A DNA stretch of 64,000 nucleotides from Trichocoleus sp. (GCA_036702865.1 DATNQD010000043.1:30715-94714), one strand, 5' to 3'. Shown: positions 26,580-36,007, counted from the first letter of the stretch. Notes: a model not told the origin generated them from the letters alone. Program-made: numbers and translations.

Positions 26580-26945
26580 TTAAAAACATCGACAGTAGCC
26601 AGAGGCATACCAGTAACAGGTAGGTGCATCAGAGGCTTGAACAGTTCCCTGCGGTGGAGCATTGGTTGCAGTCGGCTGGGGATTTGCTGCCCCTGGATTT
26701 GCCGCATCTGGATTTGCCGCCTCATCAATTGAGCGATTTGATGTTGAGCGACTTGGACTTGTGGCGGCCTGGTTAGACTGGCTAAATGGGGCAACGCTTG
26801 CAGAAGAATTGGCTTCACTGGTAGCGTGAATCGGCTGACTCATAGAACGCCCGATCGCTTCATCTGTCAAGCCTGGTTGAGCAACCAGCAACCCAAGCGC
26901 ATGAACCGTGAGCGTTAGTTTGATTGCATTGCGCCAGTTCAACAT
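26580..26945 (-). CDS. small exported Ala/Pro/Asn-rich protein (121 aa)
   Basis: From the ATG at 26945 the product starts MLNWRNAIKLTLTVHALGLLVA, a signal peptide. The frame extends to 27026, but the extra residues precede the signal and look spurious. The mature protein is Ser/Ala/Thr-rich and disordered, with a tandem AANPD-AANPG-AANPQ motif encoded by three 15-bp repeats (26680-26724). It ends with a Cys-rich aromatic tail, CYWYASGYCRCF, whose three cysteines could form a disulfide or bind a metal. No family recognised. Probably periplasmic or surface-exposed. Confidence 0.55.
   Translation of the reverse strand: MLNWRNAIKLTLTVHALGLLVAQPGLTDEAIGRSMSQPIHATSEANSSASVAPFSQSNQAATSPSRSTSNRSIDEAANPDAANPGAANPQPTATNAPPQGTVQASDAPTCYWYASGYCRCF
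26680..26724. repeat. three tandem 15-bp repeats inside the exported protein gene
   Basis: The unit GGATTTGCCGC plus 4 variable bases recurs at 26680, 26695 and 26710, encoding Ala-Ala-Asn-Pro-x on the minus strand. The in-frame unit length means copy number can vary without a frameshift. Confidence 0.75.
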
Positions 26946-27044
26946 AACTTCATTCCCCCTAAAACGAACCACCTCCACTCTATCTTCGCTATGGGTGGGG
27001 TGAGATCCGTATGAAATAGGTTTCAAGAGGCAGTAAATCTGGCG

Positions 27045-27272
27045 CTAGAGCGATTCAAAGGTTGCTGTAAAGCCGCTGAGAGTGAGGCACTCTTCAATGA
27101 AGTCTTCAGCATCGCTGACGCTTTCAATCTGATATTCCATAATCCGCCGCTCGTCATCTTTCATTTTCTTTGAGGCTAGAGGCATCCCTGCATACTTGGC
27201 AGCGATCGCTTTAAATTCTGTGGCATGGTTGCGCCAGCTTTCTGCAGAACATTGAATAATCACCCGCCACAT
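27045..27272 (-). CDS. small conserved-looking protein (75 aa)
   Basis: The start is placed at the ATG at 27272 (MWRVIIQCSAESWRNHATEF); an upstream ATG at 27290 would add six residues. The 75 residues are soluble with an alpha/beta ferredoxin-like pattern: a strand WRVIIQCS, a helix WRNHATEFKAIAAKYAG, a basic KKMKDDERRIMEYQIESV segment, an acidic helix DAEDFIEECLTLSGF, and a closing strand. I know no family name. It lies upstream of the exported protein on the minus strand. Confidence 0.55.
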   Translation of the reverse strand: MWRVIIQCSAESWRNHATEFKAIAAKYAGMPLASKKMKDDERRIMEYQIESVSDAEDFIEECLTLSGFTATFESL

Positions 27273-27290
27273 CGCTACAGCCCTCAGCAT

Positions 27291-27671
27291 GATTCACCGA
27301 TCGTCTCCAATTATTGTGTCACTCATCGTGTCACTCAACCTAAAGACAACAGAAAGACAGCAGAGAAAACCTAATTTATGTTTCGTTAAGCAATTGATCG
27401 CAGCAAGTTTACAAATGTTTTAAGGCATATTTTAAGGCAAGATTTATTCCTGATTTTGTTGTTTCAGCATCGTTTTGCTGCTTTGTTGTCGCTTATAAAG
27501 GTACTCAAGCGGGTACTGACGTTTTAAAGACGAGTTGATAAAGTAGCAATGATCAGTTTGATCAGTCAGCAAGAATCAGAAGAAATTACAGAATTTATTT
27601 CACTGGTTCAATCCGTTTTAGTTTGTCAATTTTTGCGAACATTTTTGCAAACAATTTAACAAGGAGAAGTT
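27291..27671. other. 381-base intergenic region before the alpha-dioxygenase gene
   Basis: AT-rich, with a short direct repeat GTGTCACTCA near 27320. It must hold the promoter of the oxylipin gene pair. I see no clear -10/-35 pair, small gene or hairpin. AAGGAG precedes the downstream ATG by 6 bases. Confidence 0.4.
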
Positions 27672-29438
27672 ATGCCCGATCGCCAGTGGCATCAGTTGCC
27701 GATTGTGTTAAGTCTCCTGAAACTCATTGATTTTCGGGGAAAGCTACGAAAAGATAATCTGCACGACACTAGGCACCTCCCTGATCAAAACCAATTACCA
27801 CATCCTTTGCCTAGCCCCGACAATCGCCATCTAGTCGCACGGACTGCAGATGGTAGCTACAATGATCTGGACTATCCAGAAATGGGCATGGCTGGAACTC
27901 GTTTTGGACGCAATGTACCTTTAGAAGATGCCAAGCTGGATGCTGCAAATCTACTAACGCCAAGTCCACGTTTGGTCAGCAATCGCCTTCTAGTCCGTCA
28001 AGAGTTTGTTCCTGCCAGTTTTCTATCTTTAATGGCGGCTGCCTGGATTCAATTTGAAACGCACGACTGGTTCAGTCATGGCGACAATCAGCCTGATCAT
28101 AAAATTGATATTCCTCTACCCCCCGACGACACCTGGGAACAGGAACAGCATCAGCCGTTAAGAATTGATAGAACGATAGAAGACCCGACTCGCAACGGAG
28201 ATACAAATCCGCCTACATTTATCAATCGAGAAACGCACTGGTGGGACGCATCCCAGATTTATGGCAGCAATCAAGCGCGGATCGATCAAGTTCGCAGCCA
28301 CGTGGATGGCAAGTTAAACCTGGGTGAAGATGGGTTAATCCCGATCGATCCTGCAACTGGAGTCGATTTAGTCGGCAATCCGGGAACCTGGTGGCTGGGA
28401 ATGGGGTTGCTCCACACGTTGTTTGTCAAGGAGCATAATTTCGTCTGCGACCAACTGAAGCAGCAATATCCTGACTGGAAAGATGATCAGTTGTTTGACC
28501 ATGCACGTTTAATTATTGCGGCAATCACAGCAAAAATTCATACCGTTGAATGGACTCCGGCAATCCTGCCTCATCCCGTCACAAAAATTGCTTTACATGC
28601 GAACTGGTGGGGAATTTTAGGGCCTGACTTTAAGCGAGCATTTGGACGGATTGCCGATAGTGAAATTCTCAGCGGCATTGTTGGCTCATCCAAAACCCAT
28701 CACGATGCTGCTCATTACTATTTAACTGAGGAGTTCACCTCTGTTTATCGAATGCACCCGCTCATTCCTGATGAGTATGAGTTTCGTTCTGCCAAGAATG
28801 GCAAGCTAATTCAAAAAACTGGATTTCCAGAAATCTTTGATAAGAATGCGCGTCATGTGATGGAAACGATCCCAATGGCGGATCTGTTCTACTCGTTTGG
28901 CATTATGCATCCTGGTGCTGTGACGCTGCACAACTATCCTCAGTTCATGCGAAAACTCAAGCAGGAGAACGGAGAAGCTTTTGATTTAGCAACGATAGAT
29001 GTTTTGCGCGATCGAGAGCGAGGTGTGCCCCGTTATCGCAGGTTTCGAGAGCTATTAGGGCGTGGACGCATTCAATCGTTTGAGGAGATCTGCCCCAATA
29101 ATCCGCAGTGGGCGAAAGAGTTACGCGAAGTTTACAATGATGATTTAGACAGCGTAGATTTGATGGTCGGTCTTTTTGCAGAAGATGTTCCAGAAGGCTT
29201 TGGCTTCAGTGATACTGCATTTCGCGTCTTCATTCTCATGGCATCTCGACGGCTCAGGAGCGATCGATTTTTTACCAGAGACTACCGAGCTGAAGTTTAT
29301 ACTCAGTGGGGTTTAGATTGGATTGAGAAAACCACAATGGCAAACCTGCTGCTGCGGCATTATCCTGATCTTGCCGTTTCATTGAGAGGGGTCGAGAATG
29401 CTTTTGCCCCCTGGCGAAAAGTCGGTTGGGCTGGCTGA
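27672..29438 (+). CDS. fatty-acid alpha-dioxygenase-like heme peroxidase
   Basis: Belongs to the animal-peroxidase/cyclooxygenase superfamily and most resembles plant alpha-dioxygenases, which add O2 at C2 of a fatty acid to give a 2-hydroperoxide and then a shortened aldehyde. The distal heme His is H131 in QFETHDWFSHG. The catalytic Tyr and proximal His are Y359 and H362 in TSVYRMHPLIPD, the Y-x-x-H spacing of alpha-DOX. Further alpha-DOX-like stretches are HWWDASQIYGS (189-199), KEHNFVCDQLKQQYPDW (253-269) and ARLIIAAITAKIHTVEWTP (278-296). The 588-residue length fits (about 600-640). There is no signal peptide. GGAGAAG precedes the ATG. A lipoxygenase gene follows 144 bases later on the same strand. 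Family is confident; substrate is inferred. Confidence 0.92.
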   Translation: MPDRQWHQLPIVLSLLKLIDFRGKLRKDNLHDTRHLPDQNQLPHPLPSPDNRHLVARTADGSYNDLDYPEMGMAGTRFGRNVPLEDAKLDAANLLTPSPRLVSNRLLVRQEFVPASFLSLMAAAWIQFETHDWFSHGDNQPDHKIDIPLPPDDTWEQEQHQPLRIDRTIEDPTRNGDTNPPTFINRETHWWDASQIYGSNQARIDQVRSHVDGKLNLGEDGLIPIDPATGVDLVGNPGTWWLGMGLLHTLFVKEHNFVCDQLKQQYPDWKDDQLFDHARLIIAAITAKIHTVEWTPAILPHPVTKIALHANWWGILGPDFKRAFGRIADSEILSGIVGSSKTHHDAAHYYLTEEFTSVYRMHPLIPDEYEFRSAKNGKLIQKTGFPEIFDKNARHVMETIPMADLFYSFGIMHPGAVTLHNYPQFMRKLKQENGEAFDLATIDVLRDRERGVPRYRRFRELLGRGRIQSFEEICPNNPQWAKELREVYNDDLDSVDLMVGLFAEDVPEGFGFSDTAFRVFILMASRRLRSDRFFTRDYRAEVYTQWGLDWIEKTTMANLLLRHYPDLAVSLRGVENAFAPWRKVGWAG

Positions 29439-29582
29439 TGAACTGTTAACGGTTGAGTCAAACAAGTGTAACTTTTTATGTTTCTAATCTGGAAAAACTG
29501 GGAACAGATAAGGTTGTACTTTTTAGCTGCTGCATCACTACTTCGATTCACCTGATTCGCTCATCATTCACAAGGGACAGTT

Positions 29583-31820
29583 ATGGATAGCATAAACGCT
29601 CCGCTGCAAGGGAATACTTCAGCTGATTTGTATCAGTACAACTACACTTATCTAGAATCGATCGGCATGGTCGAGAAACTGCCTGCTGGCGAAAGCTTCT
29701 CACAGCCCTGGTTGGTGCTGATAGGGAAGCAAGCAATTAAGTTAGCTATCAATACGCTAATCACAAATTTAGGAGATCGAGGCAAAAAAGGGGTTGAAGA
29801 TGATGTGCGGGAGTTTTTAGGAAAAACGTTACTCATTACCCTACAAGAAGAGGGAACGTCGTTTAAAGCAACCTTAATTAATGCGCTCGCAGCGTTGGTG
29901 CCTCAGCTTTTGCTGCAAACTGCCCCCACTCCTCAACCCGCAGTGAAAGTTACACGCAGTGTGGAAACGATCGTTCAACCAACAGCAAGTGCTGCTGGAT
30001 CTGGCGTTGAGATTTCTAGAAATGTTGAGACAAGCATACAGTCAACAATTCAGCTTTCCCCAGCAGATGCACCGTCAAACACTGTCGAAGTGACAAAGAG
30101 TGTTGAAACCGCACTCGATCAACTGCTGCAAACTGAGGCACCCTCCAATTCAGAAGTACCTCAAGTAGATAAAACGATACAACAGCCGGTCGTTGCTCCT
30201 TCTCCAGAAGAAAAGGCTCAAATCTCCAGTGGAATTGATCGGGCATTGCAGCAGCCTTTACCCGGAATACCCGCGAATGAAGCAGATGTTGAAAAATTTA
30301 TTGCTTCTCGTTTAGTTGAAATTTTAGGACAAAAATTTCTCAAAACCTTTGTCAAAAATATTCTCAAACAGTTAAGAGAGAAGTCACCCAAAGGTCACGC
30401 TAGCAGTCTGGAAGATTATCTCAATCTGTTTCCCTACATTGGTGCACCAGACGTATCAAAAACATTTCAAAGTGACGACTTTTTCGCCTATATGCGGGTC
30501 GCAGGACCCAATCCTCTCATGATTACCCGCATGACTGCACCCGATCCTCGTTTTCCAGTAACAGAGGAGCAGTATCGATCGATTATGGGCGAAGACTCGC
30601 TCCAGACCGCGATGCAAGAAGGACGAGTTTATCTGGCAGATTATGGGGTATTGGATGGAGCTTTGAACGGCACTTTTGGCGCTCATCCGCCTGTTCAGAA
30701 ATATGTTTATGCGCCGCTGGCTTTATTCGCAGTTCCAACAGGGGATACAGCCGATCGGGCATTACGTCCGGTTGCGATCCAATGTGGTCAAAATCCGGCA
30801 GAATATCCCATCATTACGCCTGCTACGGGGGCGGATGCCTGGCTAATGGCAAAAACAATTGTCCAGATTGCCGATGTTAACTTCCACGAAGCCGTCTCTC
30901 ACTTTGCCCGCACCCATTTACTGGTGGAACCTTTTGTCATCACCACACATCGACAACTGCCCACTACACATCCTTTATTTAAGCTACTCGTGCCGCATTT
31001 TCAGGGCACACTCGCAATCAATTTTGCCGCTCATCAATTTCTGATTGCGCCTCAAGGCGGCGTGAACGAGCTGCTATCCTCTACGATCGACAATTCTCGC
31101 GCTTTGATGGTGAAAGGATTTCAGGGGCGCGGATTCAATGCAGATATGTTGCCACAACGGTTGAAGGACCGTGGCGTTGATGACGAGAAAGCGTTGCCTG
31201 TTTATCCTTATCGGGATGATGGGCTGCTGATCTGGCAAGCAATTCACGATTGGGTTTCTGCCTATTTGAACCTGTATTATCAGTCTGATGCTGATGTTCA
31301 AAAGGATCAGGCACTACAAAATTGGGCAAAAGAACTCGTCTCTTTTGATGGCGGTCGTATCCCAGATTTTGGCGATCGAGGCGATGGTGCGATCGAAACG
31401 CTAGCTTATTTGAGCGATGCCGTCACCATGATCATTTTTACCGGAAGTGCCCAACATGCCGCCGTTAACTTCCCCCAAAACGATATCATGAGCTTTGCCC
31501 CTGGTATGCCCACCGCAGGTTACTTACCAGCAAAAGCGATCGCCTCAGAAGCCACACAAAAAGATTGGTTGAATCTTCTGCCGCCCCTCGACCAAGCACA
31601 ATCGCAATTAAATTTACTGTATCTGCTCGGTTCAGTCCATTTCACTCAGCTGGGAAATTACGACCCCAACTATTTTACTGATCCCAAGGTGACAGCACCG
31701 TTGACAGTACTCCAAAATCGATTGAAAGCAATTGAAGTAACGATCGATCAGCGCAACCAAACTCGCCCTGAGTACAATTACCTTAAACCCTCCAACATTC
31801 CTCAGAGCATCAATATTTGA
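29583..31820 (+). CDS. lipoxygenase with repeat-bearing N-terminal extension
   Basis: Dioxygenates polyunsaturated fatty acids to hydroperoxides using non-heme iron. All ligands are visible: H440 and H445 in HEAVSHFARTHLLVEPF (435-451), H625 and N629 in GSAQHAAVNFPQ, and the C-terminal carboxylate I745 (protein ends SINI). HPLFKLLVPH (463-472) is also canonical. The catalytic domain covers about 275-745. Before it lie about 270 residues without a PLAT domain: a helical start, then degenerate repeats of V(K/E)(V/I)(T/S)(R/K)xVET near 121, 142 and 168 and two weaker copies near 192 and 214. The 144-base gap from the alpha-dioxygenase gene suggests co-expression. Regiospecificity cannot be read by eye. 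Confidence 0.95.
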   Translation: MDSINAPLQGNTSADLYQYNYTYLESIGMVEKLPAGESFSQPWLVLIGKQAIKLAINTLITNLGDRGKKGVEDDVREFLGKTLLITLQEEGTSFKATLINALAALVPQLLLQTAPTPQPAVKVTRSVETIVQPTASAAGSGVEISRNVETSIQSTIQLSPADAPSNTVEVTKSVETALDQLLQTEAPSNSEVPQVDKTIQQPVVAPSPEEKAQISSGIDRALQQPLPGIPANEADVEKFIASRLVEILGQKFLKTFVKNILKQLREKSPKGHASSLEDYLNLFPYIGAPDVSKTFQSDDFFAYMRVAGPNPLMITRMTAPDPRFPVTEEQYRSIMGEDSLQTAMQEGRVYLADYGVLDGALNGTFGAHPPVQKYVYAPLALFAVPTGDTADRALRPVAIQCGQNPAEYPIITPATGADAWLMAKTIVQIADVNFHEAVSHFARTHLLVEPFVITTHRQLPTTHPLFKLLVPHFQGTLAINFAAHQFLIAPQGGVNELLSSTIDNSRALMVKGFQGRGFNADMLPQRLKDRGVDDEKALPVYPYRDDGLLIWQAIHDWVSAYLNLYYQSDADVQKDQALQNWAKELVSFDGGRIPDFGDRGDGAIETLAYLSDAVTMIIFTGSAQHAAVNFPQNDIMSFAPGMPTAGYLPAKAIASEATQKDWLNLLPPLDQAQSQLNLLYLLGSVHFTQLGNYDPNYFTDPKVTAPLTVLQNRLKAIEVTIDQRNQTRPEYNYLKPSNIPQSINI

Positions 31821-31893
31821 TTGCTTTAAGTCCTGCATTAGTTCACCTGAGCTGGCAACAGCCAAAGCACCTGAATTAACTGGGAATGCACTT

Positions 31894-31939
31894 AGCTCCT
31901 GAATTGTGATCTCGTCAAGAGTTTATCTTTTCAGGAGCT
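31894..31939 (+). terminator. candidate hairpin after the lipoxygenase gene
   Basis: AGCTCCTGAA (31894-31903) pairs perfectly with TTCAGGAGCT (31930-31939), a 10-bp stem with a 26-base loop, followed by TTT. The T tract is short, so it is a weak terminator or a structured RNA element. Confidence 0.35.
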
Positions 31940-32062
31940 TTTGAATGAGTAGGAAAACAATTATTTCGCTGATAAAACCAAACTCGCTTGGAAGATGAAT
32001 CTATACTGAATTTTAATTATTTTTAAGTACGATATGTTATGCAGAAATATGGAAAAATTACT

Positions 32063-32094
32063 GTGAACCCTTTCCTTGCAGGGGTTTACTTTTT
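32063..32094. terminator. intrinsic terminator, probably bidirectional
   Basis: GTGAACCC (32063-32070) pairs with GGGTTTAC (32082-32089) with one G-U pair, followed by TTTTTC. On the opposite strand the stem is followed by AGTAATTTTT. It is the best candidate for the end of the alpha-dioxygenase/lipoxygenase transcript. Confidence 0.6.
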
Positions 32095-32612
32095 CATGTA
32101 AAAAGACAATATTATTATTTAATAAGTATTTATTCTGCACCTGAAACATACTCATATCCTAACGCAGTATTTTTTGATGTTGATTGAGTTTTTGCTTACA
32201 GATTTGAGTGCAAATCAATAAATTTAATTATTTCTATTCGCTTAGCCAATCTGAATGATTTTGAATAACTGTTGCAACTTTTACAGTACCAATTCCTCAT
32301 CTTTCAAAGAGAAAATAGTTTCATTCTCATTTTCATACTCATAATTTATTTTATTTGTGAAACCGATTATTCAAATTCTATCATTTATATTATTCATTGA
32401 TATCAATTAACGTATTAATCAATTTAGCAGTTAAGACGATCGCTAAGTTCAGCGGATTATGTATTCAGGAACACTCTTCATTGCCTGTAGTATATTCACG
32501 ATTTAGAAACTATCTGCGAACTAAAAATATATGGTATAAAACAGTCTTTACTGCTTCCTTTTGCAGCTTATTAATCCGTCCTGTCAGCTATTTAGGCTGT
32601 TCTTCAAGCTCA

Positions 32613-33410
32613 ATGAAACGAAGATTTGTCATTTCTTTTTTAGGTACACTGCTTGTCACCCTCATTCTATCGATCGGTTTAAGGGTGGTTGCACCAATTT
32701 CCACAAACGCTCAATCGACAACGCTTTTAGTTGCAGCCGCTGCCAGCTTACGGAATGCCCTAGAGGAACTTGATCCTATTTTTGAGCAGGCTCATTCAGG
32801 CATAACTGTAAATTACAACTTTGCAGCATCAGGCCCTTTACAACAGCAAATCCAGCAAGGTGCCCCCGTTGATGTCTTTTTCTCTGCTGCAACAGCACAG
32901 ATGGACGTATTGCAAAACGAAAGCCTTATCCTCACTGACACTCGACGGAACCTTCTGACCAACCAACTCGTTCTCATTGTGCCTGGTGACTCTACCTTGG
33001 GGTTAACCAGCTTCCGCCAGTTGACAAACTCAAACGTCAGACGAATTTCAGTTGGTGAACCACGCAGCGTTCCTGCCGGAAGGTATGCTCAAGAACTATT
33101 CACCCGCCTGGGACTTTCCGAGCAACTGCGATCGAAATTCGTTTATGGCAACTCTGTTCGCAGCGTTTTGGGAACGGTCGAGAGCGGCAATGCGGATGCA
33201 GGAGTGGTTTACGTCACAGATGCCAAAGTTTCCAATCGAGTGAGACAGGTGGCAACGGCACCCAGCAACCTCCACTCCCCCATCGTCTATCCGATCGCTG
33301 TAATCAAGGCAAGCCGAAATCAACAAGCTGCTCACACTTATACTCAATTTTTAGGGAGTAGGCAAGCGCAAGACATCTTCAAGAAATACGGATTTGGAAT
33401 TGCTCAATAA
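32613..33410 (+). CDS. modA: molybdate ABC transporter substrate-binding protein
   Basis: Periplasmic molybdate/tungstate-binding protein. The ATG at 32613 gives a 265-residue protein starting with the signal MKRRFVISFLGTLLVTLILSI. The mature part has the ModA hallmarks LLVAAAASLRNALEEL, FAASGPLQQQIQQGAPVDVFFSA (ASG and oxyanion-binding Ser), SVPAGRYAQELFTRLG and GNADAGVVYVTDAK, ending with a C-terminal helix. It is 11 bases from the modBC gene, so both form an operon. The supplied molybdenum would serve nitrate reductase or other Mo-cofactor enzymes. No ModE-type palindrome was found upstream. Confident. Confidence 0.94.
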   Translation: MKRRFVISFLGTLLVTLILSIGLRVVAPISTNAQSTTLLVAAAASLRNALEELDPIFEQAHSGITVNYNFAASGPLQQQIQQGAPVDVFFSAATAQMDVLQNESLILTDTRRNLLTNQLVLIVPGDSTLGLTSFRQLTNSNVRRISVGEPRSVPAGRYAQELFTRLGLSEQLRSKFVYGNSVRSVLGTVESGNADAGVVYVTDAKVSNRVRQVATAPSNLHSPIVYPIAVIKASRNQQAAHTYTQFLGSRQAQDIFKKYGFGIAQ

Positions 33411-33421
33411 GGTTCGCTCCT

Positions 33422-35275
33422 ATGTCCTCTGATTTATCACCGCTCTGGATCTCTCTCAAGACTGCCGGACTAGCAACAGTTATCACATTTTTGCTCGGCA
33501 CTGCTGCGGCTTACTGGATGCTGGGATATCGGGGACGGTGGAAATCGCTAATTGAAGGCATTTTGATTGCTCCGCTGATTTTGCCGCCAACGGTGGTTGG
33601 TTTTTTGCTGCTGCTGCTGTTTGGCAAAAACGGACCCCTTGGAAAAGTGATGCAATCCTTCGATTGGACAATTATCTTCACCTGGTATGCAGCAGTGGTA
33701 GCGGCAGTTGTTGTCTCATTCCCGCTGATGTACAGAACGGCATTGGCTGCTTTTGAACAGATTGACAAAAGTTTATTGCAAGTTGCCAGAACGCTGGGAG
33801 CCTCTGAAGCAAGAATTTTTTGTTGGATTCTTCTACCGCTTGCTGTTCCCGGTCTTCTTGCAGGAATGGTCCTCGCGTTTGCACGGGCACTGGGAGAATT
33901 TGGTGCCACGCTGATGCTGGCTGGTAATATTCCCGGACAGACCCAAACGATGCCAATGGCAATCTACTTTGCAGTTGAAGCGGGAGACATGGGGGAAGCC
34001 TGGCAATGGGCGATCGTGATCATGAGCCTTTCGCTATCAGGTCTGGTGCTGGTGAATCTTTGGCAGAAGCAGTATGAGCAAAAGCTGCACGGTAGGCAAG
34101 CAGGCTGGATTGAAGCAGATGAGCCAGTTAATCGGGGCGGCAAACGGACAGAACCCGCTCACTCAGGATATGGAACAAAACCACAGCTATTGCATCAGGG
34201 TGAAGGATTGTTGGTTGATATTGAAAAACAGTTCCCTGCTTTCACGCTGGATATCGCTTTTACAGCCAAACAGGAAAGGCTGGGTGTGCTTGGTGGTTCG
34301 GGTTCTGGAAAAAGCATGACGCTCCGCTGTATTGCTGGAGTGGAAACACCAACCCAAGGACGAATTGTCTTGAATGGGCAAACTCTATTTGATTCTGCTC
34401 AAAAAATGAATTTGCCTAGCGCCCAACGAAAAGTGAGTTTGGTGTTTCAAAACTATGCACTGTTCCCCCACATGACAGTTGCTCAAAACATCGCCTTTGG
34501 GCTGCAAAATTTGCCTAAATCAAGACGCATCCAGCGAGTTAACCAACAACTTGCATTAGTGCAATTGCAAGGATTGGGCGATCGGTATCCCCATCAGCTT
34601 TCGGGCGGGCAACAGCAGCGTGTCGCACTGGCAAGAGCACTGGCAACTGAGCCAGAAGTTTTGTTGTTGGATGAGCCTTTTTCAGCACTCGATACTTATT
34701 TGCGTAGCCAAATGGAGCGTCAACTGCTGGAAGCTTTGTCAACCTATCGCGGTGTAACACTGTTTGTCACCCATAACCTGGAGGAGGCATACCGCATTTG
34801 TGAAAAGCTGATGGTCCTGTCGGGGGGAAGATCGATCGCCCATGATTCTAAGCATCATATTTTTGAGCATCCTCAAACGGTTCGCATTGCCCAGCTAACA
34901 GGCTGCAAAAACTTTTCTAGGGCGATTGTTTCCCGACAAACTCATCTGGTTGAGGCGATCGATTGGGGCATTACCTTACAAGTGCTGGAAGCCATTCCTG
35001 ATCACTTCACTGATATTGGAATTCGGGCTCACCAAATTATCATCCCTGCTGATCCTCACGCCGAAAACACCTATCCTTGCTGGTTAGCTGCAACGAGTGA
35101 AACACCGCACCGAATGACGCTTTTTCTCAAATTTAATGCTGCATCTACTGATCCTCAGGATTATCATGTGCAAGCAGAAATTTTTAAAGAAAAGTGGCAT
35201 GTGATTAAAGATCAGCCATTTCCCTGGTATGTGCAGCTCAATCCGGCTCGTCTAATATTAATGGTAGATGGATAA
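33422..35275 (+). CDS. modBC: molybdate ABC transporter permease-ATPase fusion (ModBC)
   Basis: A single 617-residue chain joins the membrane permease ModB (about 1-215) and the ATPase ModC (about 258-617), a fusion known from cyanobacteria. The permease has five hydrophobic segments and the EAA loop EQIDKSLLQVARTLGASEAR (112-131) that docks on the ATPase. The ATPase has Walker A GGSGSGKS (291-298), signature LSGGQQQR (393-400), Walker B EVLLLDEPFSALD (412-424) and switch His in VTHNLEEAY. A variable linker at about 220-257 and a C-terminal TOBE/MOP-like regulatory region (about 480-617) are present. GGTTCG precedes the start. Two fused chains would make the full transporter with ModA. Confident. 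Confidence 0.94.
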   Translation: MSSDLSPLWISLKTAGLATVITFLLGTAAAYWMLGYRGRWKSLIEGILIAPLILPPTVVGFLLLLLFGKNGPLGKVMQSFDWTIIFTWYAAVVAAVVVSFPLMYRTALAAFEQIDKSLLQVARTLGASEARIFCWILLPLAVPGLLAGMVLAFARALGEFGATLMLAGNIPGQTQTMPMAIYFAVEAGDMGEAWQWAIVIMSLSLSGLVLVNLWQKQYEQKLHGRQAGWIEADEPVNRGGKRTEPAHSGYGTKPQLLHQGEGLLVDIEKQFPAFTLDIAFTAKQERLGVLGGSGSGKSMTLRCIAGVETPTQGRIVLNGQTLFDSAQKMNLPSAQRKVSLVFQNYALFPHMTVAQNIAFGLQNLPKSRRIQRVNQQLALVQLQGLGDRYPHQLSGGQQQRVALARALATEPEVLLLDEPFSALDTYLRSQMERQLLEALSTYRGVTLFVTHNLEEAYRICEKLMVLSGGRSIAHDSKHHIFEHPQTVRIAQLTGCKNFSRAIVSRQTHLVEAIDWGITLQVLEAIPDHFTDIGIRAHQIIIPADPHAENTYPCWLAATSETPHRMTLFLKFNAASTDPQDYHVQAEIFKEKWHVIKDQPFPWYVQLNPARLILMVDG

Positions 35276-36007
35276 CGCTCCCGCACCTTCAACTCGTTCA
35301 AGTCGATCGAGCGCATCACTTACAAGTGAATTCTAAAGATCAGCAACTCCTGGTGAAGATCTTAGGTATCACGCCTTTTTCTTCTTCAGTGTTTTATTGC
35401 TTTACTTCAAATTAAGTTTTTTCTAAAGAATAGAAAGTTTATTTCTCGATACAAAAACTTAGCTTTATGTCAGTACAACTTTAATTTTTTGTATTATTTC
35501 ACACTAGTAAGTTGCGAACCTGTCAGACTGAATCAAGTCAGGATGGAGAAATAACTGAGCGGAAGTAAGTATCAGAAATACAGGTATTTGAAGCTTACAT
35601 GACGCTCAAAGCTTTGAGTAAACTAGGAGCCGTCAAAACAACTTTTTTGAAATATAAAACCAGAAATAGCTTTAGAGCTAGTAGCAAACAGACTGTGCTG
35701 CCTGGATAGAACGCCAATAAGATACTCAATTTATGTTAAGCTTAAATAAGCTACAATAAGATTTTTGTATTTTGAACGTGCTTAAAAATACAGTTTGAAA
35801 TATTTTTGTGTCATACTTCTGAAGATAGTCATTAATCAAACTTGATTTATAAAAGAGCAGGGAACGTATTTCCCTTATTGGATTCTTAGGATCATATTGA
35901 GGATATAAGTAGCAGAATTAATGGTAAATGATTGTACGTTAGCGCGGTAGCTAATCTTGCAAGCTATTTTGTTGAAGTTCTTAAGTAATGGTTGAACAAC
36001 CTAAATT
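35276..36007. other. 732-base AT-rich region before the first radical SAM gene
   Basis: No plausible gene is visible. A short hairpin-forming GGGAA-N5-TTCCC occurs near 35861. Weak AAGATC/GATCTT complementarity occurs near 35335. I cannot place a promoter. No B12-box-like conserved element was seen, although the downstream gene encodes a B12-binding-type protein. Confidence 0.4.

Larger units (their letters stand above)
31821..32612. other. 792-base AT-rich region between lipoxygenase and modA
   Basis: Holds two hairpins (31894-31939 and 32063-32094) and then about 500 bases of very AT-rich sequence before modA. The modA frame stays open to 32397, but that leader does not look like protein. 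A 17-codon frame at 31944 follows the SD-like AGGAG in the first hairpin and is probably chance. Confidence 0.5.

Noticed and set aside
31944..31997. 17-codon frame after AGGAG in the first hairpin past the lipoxygenase
   Set aside because: Too short to judge, and the AGGAG is explained as one arm of the stem.
31961..32155. 64-codon minus-strand frame after the lipoxygenase
   Set aside because: It runs through the bidirectional terminator hairpin and has AT-driven composition.
32397..32612. 72-residue N-terminal extension of ModA
   Set aside because: It would place residues before a clear signal peptide and is AT-rich with no start signal.
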